A stretch of 23,426 nt of DNA from Suilimivivens sp964507235. GTDB taxonomy: Bacteria > Bacillota > Clostridia > Lachnospirales > Lachnospiraceae. The stretch is taken from the NCBI GenBank assembly GCA_964507235.1, contig CAZDPE010000034.1, positions 1-23,426 of the forward strand, in the 5' to 3' direction. A model generated the notes under the pieces. It was not told where the DNA came from. It saw nothing but the letters and a program-made list of their open reading frames with translations, and did not search any database. Both the position numbers and the translations under genes were made by a program. Below, piece by piece: positions 16,347 through 23,426 of this stretch (its first letter is position 1; each line of letters begins with the position of its first letter).

Positions 16347-17450
16347 TTATTCCATTTCTTTTTTAAGCCGTAAATACTGCCCATAAGCCATCATAAACGG
16401 CCCAACTCCCTTAGGGTCATCGCTTACTACCTTCTCGGACAAATAATACTCTACGCTTCCATCTCTTGCCGGATTAGTTTCCGGACCAAGCCCGGCCATT
16501 TGACAGATTCCTGTAAGATGAAGCCCGCCGACTTCCTCAATCAGTTTGTTTTCAGTCAGCTGCTCCAGAATTTCCATGCCTTTGCCGGCATATTTTTCTT
16601 TTAATAAGATTCCCATTCTGCAAGCCTTCATAATGGAATAAGCAATCATGGCGCTTCCTGATGTTTCCAGATAATTACCTACTGTATCGCCTCTGTCAAC
16701 TATCTGATAAAACAGCTTACTTTCTTCATCCTGATACTGTAAAATACCTGAAAGAGCCTGTTTGAAAATTCTCTCCAGCTTCCTGTACTGCTCAAAAATT
16801 TCAAAACTCATACTATCCATTGTATCTACAAGCGCCATCAGATACCAGCCCGTACTGCGGAGCCAGAAATTAGGAGAACATCCTGTTTTCTTATCTGCCC
16901 AGAACTGCTCTTTTGCTTCATCATAAGCATGATAATAAAGCTTTCTTTCTCTATTATATAAAAGCTTCTGAGCATTTTCAAACTGATTGATAATATCGTT
17001 ATATTTTTCCTTTTTCTCATATTTTGTTTCATATTCCATATAAAAAGGAAGTGCCATATAAAGACCATCAAGCCAAATCTGATTCGGATAAATTCCTTTA
17101 TGGAAAAAACTGCCGCATGCACATCTGGGCTGATTACGAAGCTGATTCATCATCACTTCAATAGCCTTGCGGTACTTTTCTTCACCGGTTTTATCAAACA
17201 TAAAGAAAAGGATTTTACCGCAGTTGATGCTGTCAATATTAAATTTATCCATCTCATAATATTCGATGGAACCATCTTCTTTTATAAAATGCTTCAGATA
17301 ATTTTCTATAAAGGAAAAATACTTTTCATCACCCGTTGCATCATATAGCTGCTTTGCTCCGAGCAATACAGTACCGTCCTCGTAATTCCAGTAGCTTTTA
17401 TAATTCCGGTATTCCTTCAGATACTCGTCAATATACCTCTCTATTTTCAT
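16347..17450 (-). CDS. Glycoside hydrolase family 105, unsaturated (rhamno)galacturonyl hydrolase
   Basis: GH105 (YteR/YesR type) enzymes remove the 4,5-unsaturated uronic acid left on the non-reducing end by pectate or rhamnogalacturonan lyases. The 367-residue protein fits the (alpha/alpha)6 barrel family: QIWLDGLYMALPF with probable catalytic Asp128, HAYDE at 174-178, WLRSTGWYLMAL with Arg198 and Trp202, SGSAMIAY near 264-271 and a C-terminal GVGPFMMAYGQ. There is no signal peptide. Its start is 8 bp after the uxaA stop, with an AGGGGGAG ribosome site overlapping that stop, so translation is coupled. Its presence implies that the cell also takes up lyase-derived oligomers. Whether it prefers galacturonan or rhamnogalacturonan ends cannot be decided. 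Confidence 0.93.
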   Translation of the reverse strand: MKIERYIDEYLKEYRNYKSYWNYEDGTVLLGAKQLYDATGDEKYFSFIENYLKHFIKEDGSIEYYEMDKFNIDSINCGKILFFMFDKTGEEKYRKAIEVMMNQLRNQPRCACGSFFHKGIYPNQIWLDGLYMALPFYMEYETKYEKKEKYNDIINQFENAQKLLYNRERKLYYHAYDEAKEQFWADKKTGCSPNFWLRSTGWYLMALVDTMDSMSFEIFEQYRKLERIFKQALSGILQYQDEESKLFYQIVDRGDTVGNYLETSGSAMIAYSIMKACRMGILLKEKYAGKGMEILEQLTENKLIEEVGGLHLTGICQMAGLGPETNPARDGSVEYYLSEKVVSDDPKGVGPFMMAYGQYLRLKKEME

Positions 17451-17458
17451 ATCTCCCC

Positions 17459-18937
17459 CTAAAGTGTAACACCCTGTTTAAAGATTGCCATATCGTGAAA
17501 GCCTGCTTCTTCACTGCAAACCTTTTTGCCGGAAGCCGTTTCTATTACAAGATCAAACAGCTTCTTAGCTGTTTCATCCATTGCCTCGCCTTCCACAAGT
17601 ACGCCCGCATTAAAATCAATCCAGTTGGATTTCTTTCCTGCCAGCCTGGAATTGCTGGAAATTTTCATGGTAGGTACCGGAGATGCAAAAGGAGTTCCCC
17701 GTCCTGTTGTAAACAAAACAATATGAGCGCCGCTTGCCGCTAATGCAGTTGCTGCTACCAGATCATTGCCGGGTGCGCTCAAAAGATTAAGCCCCGGAGT
17801 TTTTACTCTCTCTCCGTAATGAAGAACGCCCTTTACAGGAGCGCTTCCTGACTTCTGGGTGCATCCCAGGGACTTATCCTCCAGAGTGGAAATGCCCCCT
17901 TTCTTATTTCCAGGCGAAGGATTTTCATAAATCGTCTGGTTATGACTCTTAAAATAATTTTTAAAGTCATTAATCAATGTAACCGTCTTATCGAAAAGTT
18001 CTTCATTCTCACAACGGTTCATAAGCAGAGTTTCCGCACCGAACATTTCAGGCACTTCTGTCAGAATTGTTGTTCCGCCTGCTCCAATCAGTAAATCTGA
18101 GAACTTACCTACAAGGGGATTTGCCGTAATGCCTGAAAATCCATCGCTTCCGCCGCACTTAAGACCTACAATCAGTTTGGACGCGCTGATGGGAACTCTT
18201 TTCATAGGCGCCGCGTAATCAATCAATTCCTTAATCAGCTCCACGCCGTCTTCAATTTCATTGTCAGCTTCCTGAGAAACAAGGAATTTTACCCTGTTTT
18301 CATCATATTCGCCAATATAAGGCTTCAACACATCAATATTACTGTTTTCACAGCCAAGACCCAGAACCAGTACGCCACCTGCATTAGGATGATTAATCAA
18401 ATCAGCAAGGATAGTCCTGGTATGCTCCTGATCATCCCCCATTTGGGAACATCCGTAAGGATGCGGAAATGCAATAACATCTTCCACGCTTCCCTTTACA
18501 AAAGCATTCGCTCTTTTTGCAATAGCTGCCGCTACATTATTGACACAGCCGACAGTAGGAATTACCCATATCTCATTTCTGACACCTACTTTGCCGTCTT
18601 TTCTCTCAAAGCCTTCAAAAAACACTTCTTTTCCTTCGGGCTGCTTTGCACCGGCAGGTTCATAAGTATAGGTAAGCAAATCGCCAAGTCCCGTTTTAAC
18701 ATTATGAACATGAATCCAGTCGCCCTTCTTAATATCTTCCTTGGCATTACCAATAGGACAGCCGTATTTAATAATCTGCTCGCCGGCCCTGATATCACGA
18801 AGCGCCATTTTGTGCCCTGCAGGAATTTCCATATTGGAAACCACACTTTCTCCGTTCACATCTACAGATGTATCCGCCGGAATGGTTTCAATGGCTACCG
18901 CCACATTATCATTTTCATGAATTTTAAAAATCTGCAT
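17459..18937 (-). CDS. uxaA: Altronate dehydratase
   Basis: UxaA dehydrates D-altronate to 2-keto-3-deoxy-D-gluconate, the third step of the galacturonate isomerase pathway. From ATG at 18935-18937 it has 492 residues, near the usual length. An N-terminal SAF-type domain (1-95) contains WIHVHN (His76, His78). The main domain carries GVRNEIWVIPTVGC, HPYGCSQMGDD (Cys163) and LKCGGSDGFSG (Cys261), with cysteines likely to bind iron. The frame is open 18 codons further upstream, but those codons run into a large hairpin and the family sequence begins at MQIFKIHEND. It follows uxaB and leads into GH105. Confidence 0.95.
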   Translation of the reverse strand: MQIFKIHENDNVAVAIETIPADTSVDVNGESVVSNMEIPAGHKMALRDIRAGEQIIKYGCPIGNAKEDIKKGDWIHVHNVKTGLGDLLTYTYEPAGAKQPEGKEVFFEGFERKDGKVGVRNEIWVIPTVGCVNNVAAAIAKRANAFVKGSVEDVIAFPHPYGCSQMGDDQEHTRTILADLINHPNAGGVLVLGLGCENSNIDVLKPYIGEYDENRVKFLVSQEADNEIEDGVELIKELIDYAAPMKRVPISASKLIVGLKCGGSDGFSGITANPLVGKFSDLLIGAGGTTILTEVPEMFGAETLLMNRCENEELFDKTVTLINDFKNYFKSHNQTIYENPSPGNKKGGISTLEDKSLGCTQKSGSAPVKGVLHYGERVKTPGLNLLSAPGNDLVAATALAASGAHIVLFTTGRGTPFASPVPTMKISSNSRLAGKKSNWIDFNAGVLVEGEAMDETAKKLFDLVIETASGKKVCSEEAGFHDMAIFKQGVTL

Positions 18938-18966
18938 TGTAATAACCCCTATCCGATTAATTCTTA

Positions 18967-19001
18967 ATAACAGCAAGTGTGTTCTGCACACTTGCTGTTA
19001 T
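18967..19001 (-). other. Perfect 15-bp hairpin between uxaB and uxaA
   Basis: Bases 18967-18981 pair perfectly with 18987-19001 around a 5-nt loop. The structure starts 8 bp past the uxaB stop and ends about 30 nt before the uxaA ATG. On the transcribed strand it is followed by TAAGAATTAA with no T-run. It is therefore more likely an mRNA stability or processing element, or a partial terminator that sets the uxaB:uxaA ratio, than a full stop. Confidence 0.75.
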
Positions 19002-19008
19002 ATAAATT

Positions 19009-20472
19009 TTACTGGAAATTGTCTTCCAAAGTCTTTCTCATTCCTTTTTCTGCAATTTCATCAAGATATCCGGCAACCGCATCTGTCAGGCCGTCAATCT
19101 CTGTTAAATCCTGGCCGAAAAACTCTGTGTTGCTAAGGAACTTCCGGGCAAATTCTTTGGACGGCTTATTGCTGTTTGCAGCAAAGAATTCAAGCACAGC
19201 CATATCATCTATAATATTGTATTCCTGTCCGCCACGGTGTCCGATCAATGCCTTATCTCTGATTTCTGTTCCCTTATAAAACGCCATTAACGCTGCCAGA
19301 GAAAATGTCAGATGCTTTGGCAGTTCTTTATTCAGTTCAATATATCCCAGAAAACTGGGCATACATCTTGCTCTCCACTTGGAAACGGAGTTTAAGGAAA
19401 TGGATAACAGTGCATGCTTTACATAAGGGTTGTTAAATCTTGTAATAACAGCTTCCGCAAAATCTGTAAGATCCTTCTTCGGAAGCGTCAGGGTTGGAAT
19501 TACTTCATCAAAAATTGTTTTGTACATGAAATTAAATACAACTTCATCCTTCATGGATTCCAATACAATATCATTTCCTGCCAGATATGATGCAAGTACA
19601 AAGGATGTATGAGCACCGTTTAAAATACGGACCTTCCTCTGCTTATACGGCTTCTGATTGTCAGTATAAATAACAGGAAGTCCTGCCTTATCAAGTGGGA
19701 ATTCGCCGCTGATATCCTTAGGGCATTCAATAACCCAGAGTGCAAAAGGCTCGCCTGTTACAATCAGTTCATCCTTATAGCCCCATTCTTTCCAAAGCTT
19801 TTCATCCTCATCTTTGGGATATCCTGTAATAATTCTGTCAACCAGAGTAGAACAGAAAATACACGCTTCATTCAGCCATGTTTTGAACTCCTCTTCCAGA
19901 TTCCAGTTATCAGCCTGCTTCAAAACACATTCCTTTAAATGAATACCGTTATCGTCAATCAGCTCTACCGGCAGCATAACAAGACCTTTGTCCATAGCGC
20001 CGTTAAAATGTTTATATCTTTCATATAAGAACTTGGCAAGCTTACCAGGGAAGCTTACAGGAGGGCACATTTCAAGCTTATCATTTTCATCATACACAAT
20101 ACCTGCTTCTGTTGTGTTGGAAACAATATATCTTAAAGAGTCAAGTTTTGCAAAAGCACTGTATTTCTCATATTCCTCATGAGCGGCAACCACATCTGTT
20201 ACACTGGTAACAATTCTGTTCTGAACAGTAGCTTTTCCGTCTACAATGCCGCGAAGAGATACTGTATACTGGGATTCCTGTGCATGGAAACGGTCAAGCG
20301 TGCCAAACTCAATGGGCTTCACTAAAACGATATCACCGTCAAATTCTCCTTTTTCATTGGCAATATCAATCATGTAATCAACAAATCCTCTTAAAAAATT
20401 ACCTTCACCAAACTGTAAAACTTTTACCGGCCTTTCTTTTTTGCCTGTTTTGCTCTTTGATAATAATTCCAT
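19009..20472 (-). CDS. uxaB: Tagaturonate reductase (altronate oxidoreductase)
   Basis: UxaB reduces D-tagaturonate to D-altronate with NADH, the second step of the galacturonate pathway. The protein belongs to the long-chain mannitol dehydrogenase family. From ATG at 20470-20472 it has 487 residues. LQFGEGNFLRGF (19-30) is the cofactor-binding GxGxxxR start. SNTTEAGI (118-125), LPVELIDDNG (167-176) and KVRILNGAHT (280-289) are family landmarks. The longer open frame (18 more codons) is rejected because AAGGAG sits just before this ATG. It is the first gene of a five-gene minus operon and has a well-defined promoter with an operator at the start site. Fructuronate reductase (UxuB) is a related alternative, but the co-operonic altronate dehydratase argues for UxaB. 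Confidence 0.93.
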   Translation of the reverse strand: MELLSKSKTGKKERPVKVLQFGEGNFLRGFVDYMIDIANEKGEFDGDIVLVKPIEFGTLDRFHAQESQYTVSLRGIVDGKATVQNRIVTSVTDVVAAHEEYEKYSAFAKLDSLRYIVSNTTEAGIVYDENDKLEMCPPVSFPGKLAKFLYERYKHFNGAMDKGLVMLPVELIDDNGIHLKECVLKQADNWNLEEEFKTWLNEACIFCSTLVDRIITGYPKDEDEKLWKEWGYKDELIVTGEPFALWVIECPKDISGEFPLDKAGLPVIYTDNQKPYKQRKVRILNGAHTSFVLASYLAGNDIVLESMKDEVVFNFMYKTIFDEVIPTLTLPKKDLTDFAEAVITRFNNPYVKHALLSISLNSVSKWRARCMPSFLGYIELNKELPKHLTFSLAALMAFYKGTEIRDKALIGHRGGQEYNIIDDMAVLEFFAANSNKPSKEFARKFLSNTEFFGQDLTEIDGLTDAVAGYLDEIAEKGMRKTLEDNFQ

Positions 20473-20534
20473 TTTTCTTCTCCTTGCACTTGTTCTTATT
20501 TTTTTCAAAAAAGTCCTTTTTTGCAAGCAAATTT

Positions 20535-20550
20535 ATGTAAGTGCTTACAT
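20535..20550. promoter_or_regulatory. LacI-family operator at the uxaB start site
   Basis: ATGTAAGTGCTTACAT is a 16-bp palindrome broken only at its centre, where TG replaces the usual CG. It begins 5 bp downstream of the uxaB -10 box and covers the predicted start site, a classic repressor position. It differs from the pta cre-like site at only two bases. The divergent LacI-family regulator is the natural binder; CcpA is the alternative. Confidence 0.78.
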
Positions 20551-20555
20551 CATTA

Positions 20556-20584
20556 ATTTTACAACCCTTTCCCACATAAGTCAA
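20556..20584 (-). promoter_or_regulatory. Promoter of the uxaB-uxaA-GH105-GH28-isomerase operon
   Basis: On the minus strand, TTGACT (20579-20584) is 17 bp from TAAAAT (20556-20561). The predicted start near 20549 lies inside the operator, with a leader of about 77 nt. It is the only clear promoter seen for the five-gene operon. Confidence 0.82.
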
Positions 20585-20661
20585 TACAGTTTTTTCTTTA
20601 TTTTTTCAACATTTCCGCATCAATTTTCAGGACATTTTTTCACTTCTTTTTATTGTTCTCC

Positions 20662-20690
20662 TTGTATTTTCAAAAGACATATTGTATAAT
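20662..20690 (+). promoter_or_regulatory. Promoter of the LacI-family regulator gene
   Basis: TTGTAT (20662-20667) is 17 bp from TATAAT (20685-20690) on the plus strand. The predicted start is near 20697, about 52 nt before the TTG start codon. It runs back to back with the uxaB promoter. Confidence 0.75.
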
Positions 20691-20704
20691 TAGAATAGTT
20701 TTTT

Positions 20705-20720
20705 ATGTAAATGTTTTCAT
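20705..20720. promoter_or_regulatory. Second operator, in the leader of the regulator gene
   Basis: ATGTAAATGTTTTCAT matches the uxaB operator at 13 of 16 positions, with the same TG centre. It lies at about +9 to +24 of the regulator transcript, which fits autorepression. Its centre is 170 bp from the uxaB operator centre, so looping between the two is possible. Confidence 0.68.
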
Positions 20721-20748
20721 AAGTTTTTACAAAAAGGAGACTTTATAC

Positions 20749-21756
20749 TTGACTATATACGACATTTCAAAACAGGCTGGTGTTTCCATTGCCACCGTTT
20801 CCCGTGTACTCAATGGCAGTGCAAACGTAAAACCGAAAACAAAAAAGAAAGTTATGGATGTTATCGAACAGTGCGGCTATACTCCTAACGCCTTTGCCCG
20901 GGGGCTGGGCTTAAATTCCATGAATACCGTGGGGGTTCTCTGCGCCGATTCTTCCGACCTGTATCTCGCAAAAGCGGTATACTATATCGAAAAAAATCTT
21001 CGTGCCGGCGGTTATCACGCGGTACTTTGCTGTACAGGCTACGATTTGGAAAGCAAAAAAGCCTCCCTCGCCCTTCTGCTTAACCAGAGGGTTGACAGTG
21101 TTATTATGGTGGGCTCTAATTTTATTGAAGCTGAATCCGGGGACAATCAATACATTCGCGATGCTGCGCAGCAGGTTCCCATTATGCTGCTCAATGCCGA
21201 CCTTGATTGTTCCAATGTATATTGTACCATATGCGACGATTTCAAGTCCATGCATGACGCCGCTGTTTTCCTGATTAATCAGGGAATTACGGATATTCTT
21301 TACTTATACAATTCCACTTCCTACAGCGGCAAAAAGAAGCTCCTTGGTTATCAGTCTGCTTATACCATGAACAATATCCCTTTAAATAAACAGTATCAGC
21401 AGTTTTTTCCGGGCACACATGAGGACATTGACGGGGTCTGCCATTTTTTAAATGAACTGCGCCGAAAGGGGCTTGAATTTCATGCAGTTCTGGCCTCGGA
21501 GGATATGCTGGCAGCTGGAGCCGTCAAGTACGCAAGGCTGAATAACCTGTCCGTCCCTTATGATTTATCCGTTATAGGCTATAACAATTCGCTGCTGTGT
21601 ACCTGCTGTGAGCCTGAGCTTTCTTCCGTGGACAATCATCTGGAAACCCTTTGCAGCCAGTTGGTGAAAACCTGTATCGGCACCCTGAACAATGAAGATA
21701 TGCCGCAGAAAACCATTTTTTCCGGTGAATTAGTCAAACGCTCCAGCACAAAATGA
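20749..21756 (+). CDS. LacI-family transcriptional regulator of the pectin/galacturonate genes
   Basis: The protein has a helix-turn-helix at residues 2-23 (IYDISKQAGVSIATVSRVLN), a hinge helix NAFARGL (47-53), and a periplasmic-binding-protein-like effector domain from about residue 60 to the end. The best start is TTG at 20749-20751 (335 residues), 9 nt after AGGAG and directly before the HTH. An ATG 32 codons upstream would put the promoter and operator inside the coding region, so it is rejected. The DNA-binding part (ATVSRVLNG, ANVKPKTKKKV, PNAFARGL) closely resembles CcpA, which suits the cre-like operators. It diverges from uxaB and precedes uxaC on the same strand. The inducer is unknown; a galacturonate-pathway intermediate is likely. 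Confidence 0.92.
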   Translation: MTIYDISKQAGVSIATVSRVLNGSANVKPKTKKKVMDVIEQCGYTPNAFARGLGLNSMNTVGVLCADSSDLYLAKAVYYIEKNLRAGGYHAVLCCTGYDLESKKASLALLLNQRVDSVIMVGSNFIEAESGDNQYIRDAAQQVPIMLLNADLDCSNVYCTICDDFKSMHDAAVFLINQGITDILYLYNSTSYSGKKKLLGYQSAYTMNNIPLNKQYQQFFPGTHEDIDGVCHFLNELRRKGLEFHAVLASEDMLAAGAVKYARLNNLSVPYDLSVIGYNNSLLCTCCEPELSSVDNHLETLCSQLVKTCIGTLNNEDMPQKTIFSGELVKRSSTK

Positions 21757-21809
21757 TTTTTCTGTAAATTACTGCGTTTTCTGATTTTTACAAAATTTCA
21801 AGTCAACAC

Positions 21810-21829
21810 CCCCGCTGCAAGCAGCGGGG
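21810..21829. repeat. GC-rich hairpin in the regulator-uxaC gap (first of two)
   Basis: CCCCGCTGC (21810-21818) is perfectly complementary to GCAGCGGGG (21821-21829); with a four-base loop this forms an 8-bp stem. It lies 53 bp past the regulator stop. The next bases are AATTGG, so it lacks the T-run of an intrinsic terminator. The whole element 21810-21891 is far more GC-rich than the AT-rich sequence on both sides, which suggests an inserted or REP-like intergenic element. Confidence 0.65.
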
Positions 21830-21837
21830 AATTGGCC

Positions 21838-21891
21838 CTCGCGGCATTCGTCAAGGTCATGCAGGCATGACTTTGACTCATTGCCCGCGGG
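21838..21891. repeat. Long imperfect hairpin in the uxaC leader (second of two)
   Basis: A 12-bp inner stem (21850-21861 with 21866-21877, one G-T pair, loop CAGG) sits on an outer stem of 9 pairs (21838-21846 with 21882-21891, one bulge). An internal loop separates the two stems. It ends 36 bp before the uxaC ATG. The rest of the 171-bp gap 21757-21927 is AT-rich, with no convincing promoter and a strong AAAGGAGG ribosome site. It could be a repeated intergenic element or a leader structure affecting uxaC. Confidence 0.65.
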
Positions 21892-21927
21892 AATAAATTA
21901 ACATCATTCATTAAAGGAGGATTTTTT

Positions 21928-23349
21928 ATGAAACCATTTATGGATAAGGATTTTCTGTTATCCACTCCCACTGCTCAGACTCTCTTTCATGAGTATGCAG
22001 AGAAAACACCCGTTTTAGATTATCACTGTCATATCAACCCTAGGGAAATTGCCAAAGACCGTAAATTCGACAACATTACCCAGGTTTGGCTTGGCGGCGA
22101 TCATTACAAATGGCGTTTTATGCGCTCCTGCGGTGTGGATGAACACTTTATTACAGGAGATGCTTCCGATAAGGAAAAATTTTTCAAATGGGCAGAGGTT
22201 CTCGGCAAAGCTATCGGCAACCCTCTCTACCATTGGAGCCATCTTGAATTACAGAGATATTTCGGTTATACAGGCACTTTAAATAAAAATACTGCAGAAG
22301 AAGTCTGGAATCTGTGCAACGAAAAGCTGGCTCAGCCTTCCATGAGCGTGCGCAATCTGATTAAGCAGTCCAACGTAACTTTAATCTGCACTACGGACGA
22401 CCCTGTGGATTCTCTTGAATGGCATGCTGAAATTGCTGCTGACGACAGTTTTGATGTGCAGGTTCTTCCTGCATGGCGCCCTGATAAGGCAATGAACATT
22501 GAAAAACCTGAATACACTGATTATCTTGCCGCACTTTCCAGGGTAAGCGGCATTCAGATTACTTCTTTTGCTTCCTTAAAAGACGCTCTTAAGAATCGTA
22601 TGGATTTCTTTGCCTCCATGGGATGCAGTGTATCCGACCACGCTCTTGAATATGTAATGTACTATCCTGCTTCTGATGAAGAACTGGAAGCCATTTTTGC
22701 AAAACGTCTTTCCGGAGCTTCTGTGACAAGGGAAGAAGAACTTACCTTTAAGACAGCGTTCATGATTTTTGTAGGAAAAGAATACAGCAAGCGTAACTGG
22801 GTTATGCAGCTTCACTACGGCTGCAAAAGGGACAACAACCGTCTGATGTATGAAAAATCAGGTCCTGATACCGGTTATGACTGCATTAACAACTACGCTC
22901 CTTCCGCCCAGATGGCTGACTTCTTAAACGCACTGATTCAGACAAACGAACTGCCCAAGACTATCATTTACAGCCTGAATCCCAATGATAACCAGGCCAT
23001 TGGAACTATCCTCGGCTGTTTCCAGGATTCTACTGCTGTTGCCAAGATTCAGCAGGGCAGCGCATGGTGGTTCAACGATCACAAGATTGGTATGAGAGAT
23101 CAAATGCTTTCTCTTGCAAATCTTGGAAACCTTTCCGGATTCGTGGGAATGCTGACAGACTCAAGAAGCTTCTTATCTTACACAAGGCACGAATACTTCC
23201 GCCGCATTATGTGTGATTTAATCGGCGACTTGGTTGAAAACGGCGAGTTCCCTGCAGATATGGATACCTTATCCGAAATCGTTACGGATATTTCCTATAA
23301 CAATGCAGTAAGATACTTTGGATTTGATTTAAATTTATATAAACAATAG
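21928..23349 (+). CDS. uxaC: Glucuronate/galacturonate isomerase (uronate isomerase)
   Basis: UxaC converts D-galacturonate to D-tagaturonate (and D-glucuronate to D-fructuronate), the first step of the pathway completed by UxaB and UxaA. The 473-residue length matches the family. LDYHCHINP holds metal ligands His33 and His35 of the amidohydrolase-like fold. CTTDDPVDSLEWH, NWVMQLHYG and SAWWFNDHKIGMRDQM are strong family landmarks. The ribosome site AAAGGAGG is excellent. The gene is downstream of the LacI-family regulator on the same strand and apart from uxaBA, separated by two hairpins. Its last three codons (Lys, Gln, stop) lie in the first copy of a 40-bp tandem repeat. Confidence 0.97.
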   Translation: MKPFMDKDFLLSTPTAQTLFHEYAEKTPVLDYHCHINPREIAKDRKFDNITQVWLGGDHYKWRFMRSCGVDEHFITGDASDKEKFFKWAEVLGKAIGNPLYHWSHLELQRYFGYTGTLNKNTAEEVWNLCNEKLAQPSMSVRNLIKQSNVTLICTTDDPVDSLEWHAEIAADDSFDVQVLPAWRPDKAMNIEKPEYTDYLAALSRVSGIQITSFASLKDALKNRMDFFASMGCSVSDHALEYVMYYPASDEELEAIFAKRLSGASVTREEELTFKTAFMIFVGKEYSKRNWVMQLHYGCKRDNNRLMYEKSGPDTGYDCINNYAPSAQMADFLNALIQTNELPKTIIYSLNPNDNQAIGTILGCFQDSTAVAKIQQGSAWWFNDHKIGMRDQMLSLANLGNLSGFVGMLTDSRSFLSYTRHEYFRRIMCDLIGDLVENGEFPADMDTLSEIVTDISYNNAVRYFGFDLNLYKQ

Positions 23350-23421
23350 AAAGCACGCTTTGCGAACTTTTTATTGTCATGAACAATAGAAAGCACGCTT
23401 TGCGAACTTTCTATTGTCATG
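23342..23421. repeat. Tandem 40-bp hairpin repeat, two copies, overlapping the end of uxaC
   Basis: Copies 23342-23381 and 23382-23421 differ at one base (T at 23371, C at 23411). Each copy holds an inverted repeat with 11-nt arms, ACAATAGAAAG pairing with CTTTCTATTGT (copy 1 has one G-T pair), around a centre containing CGC TTT GCG. The uxaC stop TAG is inside the left arm of copy 1. The window ends 5 bp later, and the following GAATAA does not clearly start a third copy. It may act as a 3' mRNA hairpin or terminator. Confidence 0.9.
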
Positions 23422-23426
23422 AATAA

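Noticed and set aside
23342..23421. CRISPR array
   Set aside because: The two units are directly adjacent with no spacers, and no cas genes are present.

Overview
The window looks like a chromosome segment of an anaerobic, fermentative clostridial Firmicute, most likely a gut Lachnospiraceae. The support is the protein style, the tmcAL / ackA-pta / yceD-rpmF neighbourhood, strong AGGAGG-type ribosome sites, an [FeFe] hydrogenase, and a pectin-degrading locus under a LacI-family regulator. Genus and species cannot be told from this sequence alone.

Layout. (1) 1-718, minus: the yceD-rpmF pair, with rpmF cut by the window start, behind a near-consensus promoter. (2) 826-5221, minus: a two-gene signalling unit. 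A PocR-domain hybrid histidine kinase with receiver and HPt modules overlaps a gene fusing a FapA (DUF342) beta-helix to a receiver. (3) 5353-7617, minus: pta-ackA, the acetyl-CoA to acetate and ATP pathway. It ends at a strong hairpin terminator and carries a cre-like palindrome just downstream of the predicted pta promoter. (4) 7897-9147, plus: tmcAL, the acetate-using tRNA modification ligase. (5) 9160-12719, minus: a flavin/Fe-S oxidoreductase (NuoF-type cluster domain fused to a GltD-like domain) overlapping an [FeFe] hydrogenase. (6) 12808-13812, plus: a CE8 pectinesterase. (7) 13839-20472, minus: a pectin/galacturonate operon, in transcription order uxaB, uxaA, GH105, GH28, and a TIM-barrel isomerase-like gene. 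(8) 20749-21756, plus: a divergent LacI-family regulator that probably starts at TTG. (9) 21928-23349, plus: uxaC, preceded by two strong hairpins and ending inside a tandem 40-bp hairpin repeat.

How the genes work together. The four pectin enzymes have no visible signal peptide, so the cell probably imports oligogalacturonides. Inside, CE8 would remove methyl esters, GH28 would release galacturonate, and GH105 would remove unsaturated uronyl ends. UxaC, UxaB and UxaA then give tagaturonate, altronate and 2-keto-3-deoxygluconate (KDG). KDG kinase, KDPG aldolase, an enzyme for the unsaturated monomer and a transporter are all absent here and must lie elsewhere. Carbon from KDG reaches acetyl-CoA and is turned into acetate and ATP by pta-ackA, while surplus electrons can leave as H2 through the hydrogenase. 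The uxaB and regulator promoters carry operators almost the same as the cre-like site at pta, which suggests linked control of pectin use and acetate production.

The most unusual items are the PocR kinase / FapA-receiver pair, the hydrogenase with its GltD-like partner, the TG-centred cre-like operators, and the structured DNA around uxaC and between uxaB and uxaA. No mobile element gene, tRNA, rRNA or CRISPR array was seen.
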